Position numbers and translations under genes: made by a program
The notes under the pieces: generated by a model
What the model saw: the letters and a program-made list of their open reading frames with translations, nothing else
What the model was told of the DNA's origin: nothing
The model's database searches: none
Part shown: positions 11,057 to 21,860 of the stretch, one piece after another
Layout of the letters: each line of letters opens with the position of its first letter
How positions within the stretch are numbered: the first letter of the stretch is position 1
Assembly: GCA_963921795.1 (NCBI GenBank)
Contig: OY997651.1
Location: forward strand, 49,581,518 to 49,645,517
Source: Nannobrachium achirus
Taxonomy: Eukaryota; Chordata; Actinopteri; Myctophiformes; Myctophidae
DNA length: 64,000 bases
Direction of reading: 5' to 3'

Positions 11057-11679
11057 CTAGCTCCTTTCGGAACCCCTCACTCCACTGCTACGCAGCTCCG
11101 AGATGGGGTTCCTACTGGTCGGCTGCCGAAATCCTGTTGTTGGATCCACGATCCGCCGTTAGCGATCACTTCTTACCTTTGTTGAACACTCTATCCAAAA
11201 AGTAACCGGCCTATGTGAAAGTATAATCGTTTTACTTTTTAAGCGTGGAACAACCTCGATGCACTGGGGTGAAATGAAGACTTTATATCGCTCGAAAGAC
11301 CAGCCGGCTCTGTGTTTACCCGTGTTTTCCCCCGTTTCTCGCGTGGCTGTGAGCATTTGACCAAATCGCGGAGGCAACAGTCTGGCCACGCGAGACTACA
11401 ACGGGGGAAAACACGGGTAAACACAGAGCCGGCTGGTCTTTCGAGCGATATAAAGCCTTCATTTCACCCCAGTGCTTCGAGGTTGTTCCACGCTTAAAAA
11501 GTAAAACGATTATACTTTCACATAGGCCGGTTACTTTTTGGATAGAGTGTTCAACAAAGGTAAGAAGTGATCGCTAACGGCGGATCGTGGATCCAACAAC
11601 AGGATTTCGGCAGCCGACCAGTAGGAACCCCATCTCGGAGCTGCGTAGCAGTGGAGTGAGGGGTTCCGAAAGGAGCTAG
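11057..11679. mobile_element. Near-perfect 623-bp palindromic element
   Basis: Ends CTAGCTCC and GGAGCTAG, flanked by direct TCACGAG (11050-11056, 11680-11686; one reading gives 8 bp, GTCACGAG). The arms (about 280 bp each) differ by only two substitutions and a small indel near the centre; the unpaired centre (about 11344-11397) is short. Mirror-image frames in both arms read NTEPAGLSSDIK and are by-products of the palindrome. GC content is higher than in the flanks. Low arm divergence implies recent formation or active homogenisation. Confidence 0.85.
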
Positions 11680-11686
11680 TCACGAG

Positions 11687-12102
11687 CCAACTCCGCCTGC
11701 ACCACTAAACTTATTTAATACAGCCACAAGTTCACAACATGCGCCGTGCTACGGCTAGACACGAGAATTGTGTAATTCAAGCTATATAATATACAAGCCC
11801 GAGCAACAAAGTTATTGCTAGCATTAGCACACAGCTAAATGTTCCAACAAGTGAGCAAACGTAAATTACTTTGCAAAAACGTAATTTCAGTAAATACCGT
11901 GGTATGCATAAGATATCGACATTGCGGCCACATAAGTTAACATAATAATGAATTAGAGTAATTATTACCGTGTGTAATATCTGGTTGTCGGCGTCTTCTG
12001 CAGCATGAAAAACAACAGCCAGCAGGAAGAGAGAAAGAAATTCAAAGAATGCCCGCGCTCTGCTCTGACGTCATGACGCTCTGACGTGATGACGCATGGG
12101 TA

Positions 12103-12104
<2 letters not shown>
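11687..12104. other. Interval with no recognised feature
   Basis: Mixed AT-rich sequence leading into a TG microsatellite. Nothing supported beyond short open frames. Confidence 0.3.
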
Positions 12105-12189
<85 letters not shown>

Positions 12190-12200
12190 TGTGTGTGTGA
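12105..12200 (+). repeat. (TG)n/(CGTG)n microsatellite
   Basis: About 25 TG units, then about 10 GTGC-type units, then TG again. The compound structure suggests replication slippage. Confidence 0.95.
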
Positions 12201-13059
12201 TGATAATAATTAGAAATACTGTTCCTACGAAACAGTGTGGGCTCGCCTGTAAAAAAAAAATATGGGTTAGTACAATTAGCCTAGAATTAGAAATACTGTA
12301 ACAATTCTTTTTTTTTAAATAAATAAAATAAATTCTAAAATTCATAATTAAAAAAATGCTGTTAATTTTATTTAAAAAAAGTTAAATAAATAAAAATATG
12401 TGTATATGAATCAATACTTTTTAAACTCTTTTTTTGATGTCATTGTGACAACATATCGTATCAACATATTAGGAATATGTGGCGACCATGTAGATCGGAT
12501 TTCACTATATAAGGTAACATGTTAATTGTCATATGAAGCCAATAGCTATAGCACTCACAGATTTTTTTTATTATTATTATTTATTTCTTTTCCACCGATT
12601 GTGGCTCATTGGCTAAGGGCCTTTGTACTGTCTGCGGCTGAAATATGCAACACAATTTTGGCAGAACTCACTAGATAAATAATGAAGACATTAAAAAACA
12701 ATATAATGATAATAATAATAAAATATCATCTATCTATAAATGCGAGAAGTCTCTGCGTGTCTGTCTGTCTGTCTGTGTGTCTGTCTGTAATCCGCGTATC
12801 TCGAGAACCGTTCGTCCCACCGGCTTCAGATTCGGCACGCGCGTTCCCCGCCGCGGCACGGAGTGCAGTGCCGGGTCTCGACCCGACCCGACGCGCGGTT
12901 TTCCCGAACCGGCGCGAAACGTTCGGAATCTCCTTATGCGGGGTTGATTGTTGACATCAGGCTGTTCCGGAGGAAATCGGCGAAAGCTCTGACTCATTGT
13001 GACATCACTTCATAAAAGGCTCTGACATCACGTCGTACGCCACATGAGTCAACAAAAAA

Positions 13060-13790
13060 TCTCTGAATATCTCCATATATAGCATATATGGGCATAAAAT
13101 GGACGCAGAATCACAAAGATCTCCATATACGGGCATAAAGGGACACAGACAGACGGATACAGAGATCTCCATAAATGGGCATAAAATGGATGCAAATGGC
13201 ATATATGGGCATAAAATTTACGCAGAATCACAAAGATCTCCATATACGGGCATAAAGGGACACAGACAGACAGATACAGAGATCTCCATATATGGGCATG
13301 AAATGGACGCAAATAGACAGATATCTCCATATATGGGCATATATGGGCATAAAATGGACCCAGAACTATATCTGCAGTGATCTCCATATATGGACATAAA
13401 ATGGACGCTGACAGACAGACAGATAACAGATATCTCCATATATGGGCATAAATGGACACAGGCAAACAGATGGTCAAAACGGGTCCTATGACAACAGGTA
13501 TAATGGGGTTTGCATTAAAGGGCGGGGCATTCATTCCCTATTTACATCGATATCTCCATATACTGTATGGGCATATATGGGCATAAAATGGACCCAGAAC
13601 TATATCTGCAGTGATCTCCATATATGGACATAAAATGGACGCTGACAGACAGACAGATAACAGATATCTCCATATATGGGCATAAATGGACACAGGCAAA
13701 CAGATGGTCAAAACGGGTCCTATGACAACAGGTATAATGGGGTTTGCATTAAAGGGCGGGGCATTCATTCCCTATTTACATCGTTCCCGA
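13060..13790 (+). repeat. Internal CTCCATATATGGGCAT minisatellite of the Helitron
   Basis: Repeated variants of TCTCCATATATGGGCATAAA with ATGGACGCAGAATCACAAAG or GGGACACAGACAGACAGATA spacers. The last part is a 234-bp direct duplication with near-identical copies: ATGGACCCAGAAC at 13354 and 13588; GGGCGGGGCATTCATTCCC at 13520 and 13754. Minus-strand open frames through it are repeat artefacts. Confidence 0.9.
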
Positions 13791-13813
13791 GTTGGCCAGG
13801 TCGCCGACTAGAC

Positions 13814-13835
13814 GCTGGGCCGCCCCAGCTTCTAG
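13814..13835 (+). terminator. Helitron 3' hairpin and CTAG end
   Basis: Perfect 6-bp GC-rich stem with a 4-nt loop, ending 2 nt before CTAG. This is the replication-termination signal characteristic of Helitrons. Confidence 0.7.
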
Positions 13836-13849
13836 TAATAATAAATTGG

Positions 13850-14230
13850 AGAGCTATAAAAGGCACTTATTCTGACTTGCTTTTTGACGCTGAGTCCGAT
13901 GAAGTTGGTCCCGTTGCGCGAAAATGCTTAAAGGTCACATAAAATACTCAAAACAGGCTTTAGTTTCAACCTTGAGTCCTTAAAATCAATAAAGGGAAGA
14001 CATTTCTACATGTTTGAAGGATGCCTGATCAGATGAAATGGGTCTCATGTCTCTCCGACAATTATAAGCCTAGACAATCGCGAAAAATACACGAAATTCG
14101 CACACCGTCAATTCAATTATATATATTTTCAGGTAAAAGACACTTATTCTGACTTGCTTTTTGAAGCTGAGTTCGATGAAGTTGGTCCCGTCGTGTGAAA
14201 ATGCTTCGGTCGATTTCTAACCATTCTAGA
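13850..14230 (-). repeat. Dispersed repeat related to 43840-44310
   Basis: On the minus strand it carries GGAGAGACATGAGACCCATT, TCAGGCATCCTTCAAA, TTATTGATTTTAAGGAC and CAGCGTCAAAAAGCAAGTCA in an order like that of the plus strand around 43880-44280, with moderate divergence. The family is unnamed here. Confidence 0.65.
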
Positions 14231-14689
14231 AAGGCTAACTCGGGTTCTAAGGGGCGTACAGACAAATGGAAAAAAGATACTTGACCGAGACGATCACGTG
14301 GATGTACATTTCATTTCTGAGCGGCCCCTGGAGGGATAACCCTAATTCTAACTTCATGGGCTCTTTACTCCGCACATGAGTATTCTACATAGGAGTTACA
14401 CACACCAACATGTTCGGCTCGGTGAGCTGAACACACCAGTATAAGAATCATCCCACACAGACACTCCTGTGAGGAGATAGCTTTCTCCGTCCTGGCTTTC
14501 AATGTGCTCTAAGGGTTATAGATTCTATGACCCTTGGTCAAATTGGAGATCCCGGGGAAGAAATGTTGTATGATGGACAATCAAGACATCCACGCGTTCG
14601 TCTCGGAGAGCTCTACAACATATCTCGGAATCAAGGTCTGATGTTGCATCGTCTTTGACTTATAACGCAAAATAGTTAACCCTAGACAT

Positions 14690-15185
14690 ATCAGACATCT
14701 GGCAAACACATCTGGCCCAGATATGGCTCACTTACGGCAAACCGGTGCCCGGCAGACAACTGGCAACCACATCTGGCCCAGATATGGTTCACTGACGGCA
14801 AACCGGTGCCGGCAGACATTTGGCAAACACATCTGGCCCAGAACTGGTTCAATTACGGCAAACCGTTGCCCGGTAGACATCTGGCAAACACATCTGGCCC
14901 AAATCTGGTTCACTTACGGCAAACCAGTGCCGGCAGACATCTGGCAACCACATCTGGCCCAGATCTGGTTCACTTACGGCAAACCGGTGGCCGGCAGACA
15001 TCTGGCAACCACATCTGGCCCAGATCTGGTTCACTTACGGCAAACCGGTGGCCGGCAGACATCTGGCAACCACATCTGGCCCAGATCTGGCTCACTTACG
15101 GCAAACCGGTGGCCGGCAGACATCTGGCAACCACATCTGGCCCACTTCTGGTTCACTTACGGCAAATCCGTGCCGGCAGAGAAAC
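14690..15185 (+). repeat. 61-bp minisatellite, about 8 copies
   Basis: Unit includes ATCTGGCAACCACATCTGGC, TTACGGCAAACCGGTG and GCCGGCAGAC. Spacing is 61 bp (14940, 15001, 15062, 15123). Because 61 is not divisible by three and units vary slightly, long open frames appear in several phases; they are not genes. Confidence 0.95.
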
Positions 15186-15238
15186 AGAACTGCTGTAACT
15201 CAGACAGAATTCGGCCGAGTCTTCTGGCTACCTCTCCT

Positions 15239-15350
15239 TAGGTCCTCTGTACAGGTGGGTCTCTCCTTAGGTCCTCTGTACAGGTGGGTCTCTCCTTGGG
15301 TCTTTTCTGTCGGCCACTCCTGGTGGCAGTCACTCTTTGACTGCCACCAG
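15239..15350. repeat. 29-bp duplication and a 14-bp hairpin
   Basis: TCCTTAGGTCCTCTGTACAG is repeated in tandem with ~29-bp spacing. About 60 bp further on, CCTGGTGGCAGTCA and TGACTGCCACCAGG form a perfect inverted repeat with a 5-nt loop (about 15318-15350). Confidence 0.7.
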
Positions 15351-15614
15351 GCTGTTAATGGCCAAGCTGTTTGTCTGACCTCCTGTCTGTTCTCCCTCTG
15401 TCTCCCCCTTGCTTTATAACCCACAAGAAGCTCTATTTGGCTCTATCTGGTTTCAGACAGCGACAATTAGGAGTTTCTCCTGCATCTCGGCTACTCAAAA
15501 TGGAGTTTCTGGTGACACATAAATGTGCACATGAATGTGCACGATAAATTGTTATTAGCCTTTGGTCTGGTCAAGGATACTAACAAACCTGGCTGGTATG
15601 TTGCGCATAATATA

Positions 15615-16017
15615 GAGCATCGCAGCGGAAGTGGATGCCTGGGGTCACTTTCACTTTCACCATTCATTTTCGCCATAGACTTTTACAAAAATATTTATAA
15701 CAATTATGTTAAGCCTCGAACCAAGCCATCCAGGATGGAGGTGAATCATGATCACACAACCTTTGATCCTATGTGAAAACATATTTTAATATTACATTAT
15801 TTGATATACTACATTTAATAACTACCCTTTATTTAGCGATTTTCAAAATGTTCTTTTCATAGAAAAAAAGGTTATACGGTCATGATTCACCTCCATCCTG
15901 GATGGCTTGGTTCGAGGCTTAACATAATTGTTATAAATGTTTTTGTAAAAGTCTATGGCGAAAATGAATGGTGAAAGTGAAAGTGACCCCAGGCAATCCA
16001 CTTCCGCTGCGATGCTC
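15615..16017. mobile_element. MITE with ~150-bp inverted repeats
   Basis: Outer ends GAGCATCGCAGCGGAAGTGG and the inverted CCACTTCCGCTGCGATGCTC. Arms extend to about 15765 and 15880 with few mismatches. Flanked by TATA on both sides (15611-15614, 16018-16021); this could also be read as a TA TSD with longer ends. The interior is AT-rich with no ORF. A TA/TATA target would suit Tc1/mariner-like or related MITEs, but the end motif does not identify a family. Confidence 0.8.
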
Positions 16018-16517
16018 TATACTCCCGACATAATCTGTTTCCAAGAGGCAACCCAGCACTTCTTGGCGTTGGCCGTCAGTCAAAGTTAGAGGGAAAAAGT
16101 CTGACCAACCGCATATCCTGGACCTTTCTGGCGCAAATCGACCCCCACCCAGGATTCCACGCTACATTAAACCCTGCAGTCTATGGTTGCTGTTTCGAAT
16201 CCTGGGAGGTGTTCGTTTTGAGCCGATGTAAAGGTCAGGACACACGAAAACCTTATATAGTCTGAGCAGACCTCTAGACTGACATCATACACAACACAAA
16301 GAATATTGCCATGCATGCCTATCAACACTGATTCGCGCAGGCGCCCTTACAGGAATTAGTTTGCACCGCTCACTTTGCACAGGTGCGATTTTTTATACAT
16401 TATACATAAATACAATGCGGGTGGGGTTGATTGTCTGGTCTAGCAACGGTCGCCCTGTGTCATTAGACAGTAGGCCTATAACATACAACATAGGCCTACA
16501 GTAGGCTATAATCAGAG
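16018..16517. other. Interval with no recognised feature
   Basis: Unremarkable mixed sequence. No coding-like frame, microsatellite or inverted repeat that I can support. Confidence 0.3.
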
Positions 16518-17190
16518 AGGCTAGTCAATCTGAGGTTTGACCCAAAAGAAATTGCAATAGTAATGGTTCAAGGTTTTTTATGATCCTTAGGGTCATCCAA
16601 AACACATGTTAAAAATCTACCAAAATATTCTTAGTGGATCAAGGTGAATTCAGGGGGTTCACGTTTGGGTCCCTTCACTTACTATACAGGAAAAAAAAAC
16701 TCCAAAAAAATCTTATTTAAGTAGCATGTGAGGGGTCTTACTAGGGGTTCTTCATGATCCTGAATCCATTGCAAGCATTTGTTTTGCATGAAAAACATTC
16801 CCCAGGCTAAAAAGGGACACAGCAAAACTGAGCTTACCCCAGAAAAGTGATGACTCATCACTAAACCATAGTATTGGGGGTCAGTTATTAGCCCGAGGAA
16901 TGTTTTTGGTGCAAAACAAATGCTTGGAATGGAATTAGAATCATGAAAAACCCCTAGTTAGACCCCTCACATGCTACTTAAAGAGGATTTTTCGGGGGGT
17001 ATTTTTTTCCTGTATAGTAAGTGAAGGGACCCAAACGTGAACCCCCTGAATTCACCTTGATCCACTAAGAATATTTTGGTAGATTTTTAACATGTGTTTT
17101 GGATGACTCTAAGGATCATAAAAACCTTGAACCATTACTATTGCAATTTCTTTTGGGTCAGGCCCTTTTTTTGCGTAGATTGACTGGCCT
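16518..17190. mobile_element. Foldback MITE, ~300-bp arms
   Basis: Left arm 16518-16830 and right arm 16885-17190 are inverted copies, sharing TTGACCCAAAAGAAATTGC, ATTCAGGGGGTTCACGTTTG, TGTGAGGGGTCT and CATTTGTTTTGC-type blocks. The central loop is about 55 bp. Arm divergence is modest, mostly indels and scattered substitutions. Confidence 0.85.
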
Positions 17191-17737
17191 ACATTATAGC
17201 ACAGCTAAAACAAACAAAAGGAATGGTCAGAGTGTTTGTTGAGGGTTAGAACCTGTCTAAGACTCAATTTTGAGCATATATTTATACAAAAAATAGAGTT
17301 TTAAAAGCATTGTGTAGGTCCTTTAACTGTGTACATTGATATCGGTACAGGCAAGGGCCGACAACTGTTGAATGTGACTCAGCTGGCAACCGATCTTGGC
17401 TCCATACTGTGACATCTTACTACTATGTATTCAGTGGTGAAGATTGCACCATTCAAGGGAAAGGGAAAGTTCGACCCCTGAAGAAGCTGCAGAAGAACCA
17501 GGCTGCTTTTAGGTGGCATGTCTCTCATAATTTCACTTCCTTGACCCAAATAGACGCTTGGAATTAACCTGGATTTGACCATTTCAGGGAACTTGGTATG
17601 GCAGGGTCTCTAGCAGCTGTAAGGAGGAACTGGAACATTTCACATGCCTCATGTATGGCCATGGTCGTGAGAAGAAAGTGGACGCAATGTGTGTGAAGAT
17701 GATCCGTAAAATGGTTGGAGAGGATGAGTCCATCTAG

Positions 17738-17890
17738 GCTAGGTTAGGTTATGCCTGACGAAGACCCTTTTACGGGTCGAAACGTTGCCTAATAAAATCC
17801 CCCTGGGAGCTACAGTCGGTGTGCGGGCCTTCTTCTTGATCTCTTGTATGTATTTTTACTCAGCACCCGGAAAGTTTTTTGTAAGATGTG
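17738..17890 (+). mobile_element. Penelope-like fragment with hammerhead-like core
   Basis: Lies inside the broken ORF. The sequence GACGAAGACCC...GGGTCGAAACGTTG followed by a GCAATAAA-like stretch and AGCTACAGTCGGTGTGCGGG resembles the terminal repeats of Penelope-like elements in fish. The hammerhead-like part is annotated separately. No reverse transcriptase or GIY-YIG region is present. Exact insertion ends could not be fixed. Confidence 0.45.
17755..17787 (+). ncRNA. Hammerhead-ribozyme-like core
   Basis: CTGACGA (17755-17761) matches the CUGANGA box. A 5-bp stem II follows (GACCC 17763-17767 with GGGTC 17774-17778), then GAAA (17779-17782). These are the invariant core elements of the hammerhead motifs described in Penelope-like retroelements. 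Stems I and III are not convincingly formed from the immediate flanks, so cleavage activity is doubtful in this copy. Confidence 0.45.
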
Positions 17891-18117
17891 CGTGCTCATT
17901 TGACTTTTAGGTTGAATGTTGACCTTGGACGTCTCCCACCCCCACACTGCTGTCTCTCCACCCATCTCGATTGCTGCAACCATAAATTGGCAAGTTATAA
18001 GCAAGCAGCGACCCCTATCTTTGAACGGCCCAAACCATATGACCCAGATCAGGTATGTATTGTTTATTGTGTTCATTGTTTTTGTTTGGTTTGAACAAGA
18101 TCATGATAAATTACAAC

Positions 18118-18146
18118 TTGATTATTATTATTATTATTATTATTTT
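18118..18146 (+). repeat. (TTA)n microsatellite
   Basis: About eight TTA/ATT units, inside the broken ORF between the RPKPYD and WERNEEG coding blocks. Confidence 0.9.
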
Positions 18147-18207
18147 ACCAGGGATGGGAGAGGAATGAGGAGGGGGTACTTGAGCCTATATGGACTGTCG
18201 ACCCCAT

Positions 18208-19523
18208 CATAGGCGTACCGTTAGGTTCCCAGGTGGGGGGGTCCTATTTGGACCGGCCCAGCCCACAACAGCCTAGTCCAGTATGATTCGCCGGCGCCGC
18301 CAGGCGCCGGCCGAAAAATCGCAGTTCGGGTCGGTTCGGATCGGCCGAAAATTCGGTTTGGTTTGGGTTTCTGTGTGCATTTCCAGGTCGGTTCTGGTGT
18401 GTAACAATGAGTTATACCACACAGCGCAGCATGTACATACGTGCACACTACACACATGCACTACACTAGTGATGCACGTGTAGGGTTTTGATGGACACAT
18501 TTACATTTTCTGGCCCAGCTCAAACTGCCCCAACACAGCATCAATTTTCACAGCCCAGCCCAGCCCAGCCAGCCCAGCCATTAAATACATGTCAAATACG
18601 TCTTTGAATGTGGATTTTTAAGCCAATTTCAACTGTGCAAAAACAGAATGGAGGAGAAACTTCAGCACTGATTTAGAGCACATAGCCGAACAGTGCAGTG
18701 CAACAGAGCCATACAAAATATCATTAGAACATTTAAAAGCAATGAACCGTTAATTACATGACGGCATGATGAGTGACGACATGCATGCTTGTTTTAATTG
18801 ATAACACTCCTGTATATGATTACACACGGAGCACAACTACTACTGTATCACAGAGAGATGAGACAAAATAAACAACTATAAAGAGAAAGAGACGGTCGAA
18901 ACACCAAAGCAACAGCTCTATGCCTCTCAACATAATTATTTTCTACAATCTATGCTCTTATCAGTTATCACAAGGCACAACAAGAAGCCAACTAGCAGAA
19001 GGTAATTATAACCAGCTCCTTACCTAATCTGCTGCGGATGTGCAAAGTTTAACAAACTTTCAAAGGGTGTACGTTGTTTAAGTCAAAGGAGCATTGTTTT
19101 CATATCATAATATGAACTTTAGTTGAGTCAAAAGCTTGTACAATCCACACTGGTCCACACGTGAGTTATTCTGTTTACATTGGCTACTAACAAGCAGAAG
19201 CACTTCACTTCCTCTCTAGATTTCAAAATAAGAGGCTACTCCCGTTGGGAACTGGTTTTATTTTTAAGTCTACTTACAGGAACTTGGGAAGTAATGGACT
19301 TAATTAGAATTACATGACACGACCAGTTTCGAGTGGGTTTCGAGCATAGGGAAGCCTACGGGCTGACCGCAGCCTCTTCTAGCGTCCGCGTGGTCCTAGT
19401 GCCGGCCCCATTTGAGGCTTTTTTCCTCTCCTTTTTGGATTTCAGCGTTGCGGCAGCCCAACTGGTGGTCCGCAGCCCACGGGGGACAAAACGTACGGGA
19501 CCCCCCCGTCTCCTACGCCGCTG
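18208..19523. mobile_element. hAT element with perfect 8-bp TSD inside an ORF
   Basis: Perfect TSD GACCCCAT (18200-18207 and 19524-19531). Ends are CATAGGCGTACC on the left and CAGCGGCGTAGG on the right (minus strand), the CAGNGGCGTA type. Subterminal sequences are GC-rich (18240-18330 and 19320-19510); the middle is AT-rich. The CpG-rich right end contains open frames but nothing recognisable as a transposase, so it is probably non-autonomous. Confidence 0.92.
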
Positions 19524-19646
19524 GACCCCATCATGCCCTCATCTCTGGTTGACGTACTGGCAGAGTAGTTTGCTACCGGAGAGGAGGATGAAGAGGAAGA
19601 TGAGACCAATGAAGCAGACATGAACGAGGATGAAGAGGACTATTAA

Positions 19647-20218
19647 AATTAAGCTTCCACTATATCAATATACCATCTTGTGAATAAATTCACTTTTTGC
19701 CACCACACCACTACGGGGATTAAGAACACAAATGAATAGCCTACATCTGCGAGCTTGTAGATCTGCTATTTATCAATAGTTAAAGTACCCAGGGCCCAGA
19801 ATTTCGTGCGACACCCCTGGACACACCCAAATTATGCAATTCCATTACTGTTTAAGAACCCCCAGTGTGCATAACTTGGCTAATACAGCATTTTTACAAT
19901 AGGTGAAAACAGACACATTTGTACTGCATGCACTAAACTGCATGGTGCTTGCCCAAAACCTCATGAGATTGGCATAGATTTGGCATGTCTGTATAGGGAG
20001 GGAAGGCTTGTGGGTACCTATGTAATGCATTCCCATTCACATAATATTGAAGTGACAGGTCAAGGGACCATTTGGAAAATGGTCGCTGGCCTTTTTTTCC
20101 CCCGCCAAATGTTTTTCTAACTTTAAATCATTAGGTTTGAGCATGCCACAGTCTCTGAAAGACGGTCTCATCGGCGTTCCTGCCAGCAATCCAGTAGGAC
20201 TCATAGGGGTAACAAACA
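19647..20218. other. Interval after the transposon-type ORF
   Basis: An AATAAA at about 19682 could serve as poly(A) signal for the ORF ending at 19646. One CGAGCTTGTAGATCTGCTATT motif occurs at 19750-19770. The rest is unremarkable. Confidence 0.35.
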
Positions 20219-20250
20219 GTGAAAAAAAAAAAAGAAAAGAAAAAAAATAA
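20219..20250 (+). repeat. A-rich low-complexity tract
   Basis: Poly(A) with a few G interruptions. Could be the tail of a retroposed sequence to its left, but no TSD was found. Confidence 0.6.
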
Positions 20251-20534
20251 CATAGTTGGAACCATAGTATGGAAGCATATAAACCACACTAGAAAAGAAA
20301 CATCAGGGGGGTGCGTGTGGACCCTTCCTAGGGCTTCTACTAATTATTCACCTGCGTGGTCAGCACCTCACCAACCTAGGTGCGCGCTTCTCCCTTTGTG
20401 TTTTTTTGATATTCTAACTGTGTGCATTTTAACAGTGGGGTCAGGGCTATGTTCCCTCAATAAAATGGTTTTGTTTTAAAATTGTGTTTGAATTTCAAAC
20501 CTCTAACAAATAACCCATATCATTAGGGAAAACA

Positions 20535-20900
20535 TGTTGAGACCTCCCTTGGAGCATTTGCCAGGGTGTCTGTTGTTGCAGTGCTGGTTTGGAGGGTGGA
20601 GTCAGAGACAATCAGGGGAAGGGGAGACACCTGGCCATTACCTCCCCAAAGTCTATAAAAGACCTGCTCTGTCAGACCTGGCTCTTCATTCCTCCCCAGG
20701 CCACAGGAGCGGCCACAGAAGAAAACTGAATCTGTTTTGATTCAGTTTGCTTGCCTTTGTTAGCTTCAGTTGAAATGGGCAGCATGTTTCCCTGTGTACA
20801 TATGTTGGAAACTAATTCTTTAACAAAACTAGTTTTCTTTCTTGCATACCCTCCATGTGGTTTCCCATTCCTGTGGCCTTAGAGCCAGGCTATAACAACA
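20535..20900 (+). mobile_element. LTR-like unit (tentative)
   Basis: Begins TGTTGAGACC and ends TATAACAACA, bounded by an inverted CATGTTG/CAACATG. It contains a TATA box with downstream initiator-like sequence (TCTATAAAAGACC, about 20652). No TSD and no clear AATAAA, so the LTR assignment is weak; it could be a promoter fragment of another repeat. Confidence 0.3.
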
Positions 20901-21050
20901 TGACAGATGCAACAAGAGATCAGAAAACAATGTTTTAAACGTATTTTAAAACACTTGTAACTCGGTTGGAAGTAGAAGTAAATGTTTTTGCCTGTGAGAT
21001 TGGTTGAAAAACATATAATGGTCTTGGAGGTTAACATACAGTCAAACCAG

Positions 21051-21600
21051 GGACTGATTGACTTTGATTTTGATTGAGTTTATTTTCATGTCCTGCACAC
21101 AGCATGTTTTACAATATATTCATACATTCTGTTACACCTCAGAAGTGTCTTCTCTCCCAAGCTTGACAAATAAAATCTGCCACAACAAAAGCTCTTTTAG
21201 CAAAACACATCTCAAGTTTTCCATAATCATCTAACTCAAGGAAATCACCACAGATGGAAGACATCTTATTGACTAATACCTCTCTATATCAACATATTTA
21301 GGACAATAAAACTAAAAGTTAACCTCAGTTCACAAAACAAACAATATAGATCTCCTCCTCTGGAGGGGCATTAAACCTGCCTGTCTCCAGAGCTAATGGT
21401 AATGTTCCAGACCATTTGTGCACACAGAGATTGTTGTCTTTTACTTAAATTTTACTTCACATACGGTTTTACAGTGTACACGCCCTTTATGACACAATAC
21501 TTTAGCAACTTGGGTTTATACCAAATAATACTATGTCACTCTTCTTTATACCTGGAAAACATTGTATTTCTAATGTCATGAACATCACATAGTAGCTTGT
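21051..21600 (-). mobile_element. LINE 3'-end-like fragment
   Basis: On the minus strand the sequence ends CATGAAAATAAACTCAATCA followed by AAATCAAAGTC, resembling the short-repeat 3' tails of fish L2/Rex-type LINEs. No reverse-transcriptase frame could be read, so the extent is approximate. Confidence 0.4.
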
Positions 21601-21699
21601 TTTGGAAAATAAAATTAAAAAAAATCACACCCAATGTGAAGTGAGCGGTGGTCGTGCTTGCATAACATCTTCAAAAGGCTGGGATGTACAGGCTATGTT

Positions 21700-21860
21700 A
21701 CACACACACACACACACACGTTTTGCTATGGCAAAACTCTGAGGAAAAAGGCAACAGACATACGACATATGACATCACTAGACAAACATGATGCTACTAC
21801 ATACACACATTTTGCTATGGCAAAACGCTGAGGAAAAAGGCTACAGACACGCACAGCCAC
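21700..21860 (+). repeat. (CA)n and 89-bp partial duplication
   Basis: (CA)9 at 21702-21719. TTTTGCTATGGCAAAAC plus GAGGAAAAAGGC is repeated at 21721 and 21810. TTTTGCTATGGCAAAA is itself near-palindromic. Confidence 0.75.

Larger units (their letters stand above)
12729..13835 (+). mobile_element. Non-autonomous Helitron
   Basis: 5' end TCTATCTATAAATGCGAGAA is preceded by A (the exact TC is ambiguous: 12726, 12729 or 12733). The 3' end has a hairpin GCTGGG-CCGC-CCCAGC (13814-13829), then TT, then CTAG (13832-13835), followed by T. TC...hairpin...CTAG inserted between A and T, without TSD, is the Helitron signature. The 5' part has CTGT repeats and a GC-rich block (12785-12945). The interior from 13060 to 13790 is filled with CTCCATATATGGGCAT-type repeats. 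No Rep/helicase ORF, so it is non-autonomous. Confidence 0.75.
17345..19646 (+). pseudogene. C-terminal part of a repeat-borne ORF, twice interrupted
   Basis: In order on the plus strand: GTGKGRQLLNVTQLATDLG (from about 17348), GKGKVRPLKKLQKN (about 17455), FTCLMYGHGREKKVDAMCVK plus MIRKMVGEDESI (about 17635-17737), NVDLGRLPPPHC and ASYKQAATPIFERPKPYD (about 17920-18050), WERNEEGVLEPIWTVDPI (about 18155-18212), then after the hAT element PSSLVDVLAE and an acidic tail ending in a stop at 19646. This order matches the C-terminal third of the uncharacterised transposon-type proteins that also carry the GGLHIEM and HEEADT signatures. It is broken by frameshifts and stops, a Penelope-like fragment at about 17740-17890, a TTA run, and the hAT at 18208-19523. 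Removing the hAT at its TSD joins TVDPI to MPSSLVDVLAE in frame. No known function. Confidence 0.65.

Noticed and set aside
11159..11497. Mirror-image ORFs with NTEPAGLSSDIK on both strands
   Set aside because: Follow from the palindrome at 11057-11679; frames are not conserved independently.
12999..13768. 161-codon minus-strand ORF rich in PYMEISV
   Set aside because: Translation of the Helitron internal minisatellite.
14723..15241. 172-codon ORF over the 61-bp minisatellite
   Set aside because: Open only because of the repeat unit; the same peptide units occur in other frames (14806-15198, 15048-15419).
20535..20900. Firm call of a second solo LTR
   Set aside because: TG...CA ends and a TATA box are present but there is no TSD and no poly(A) signal; kept only as tentative.
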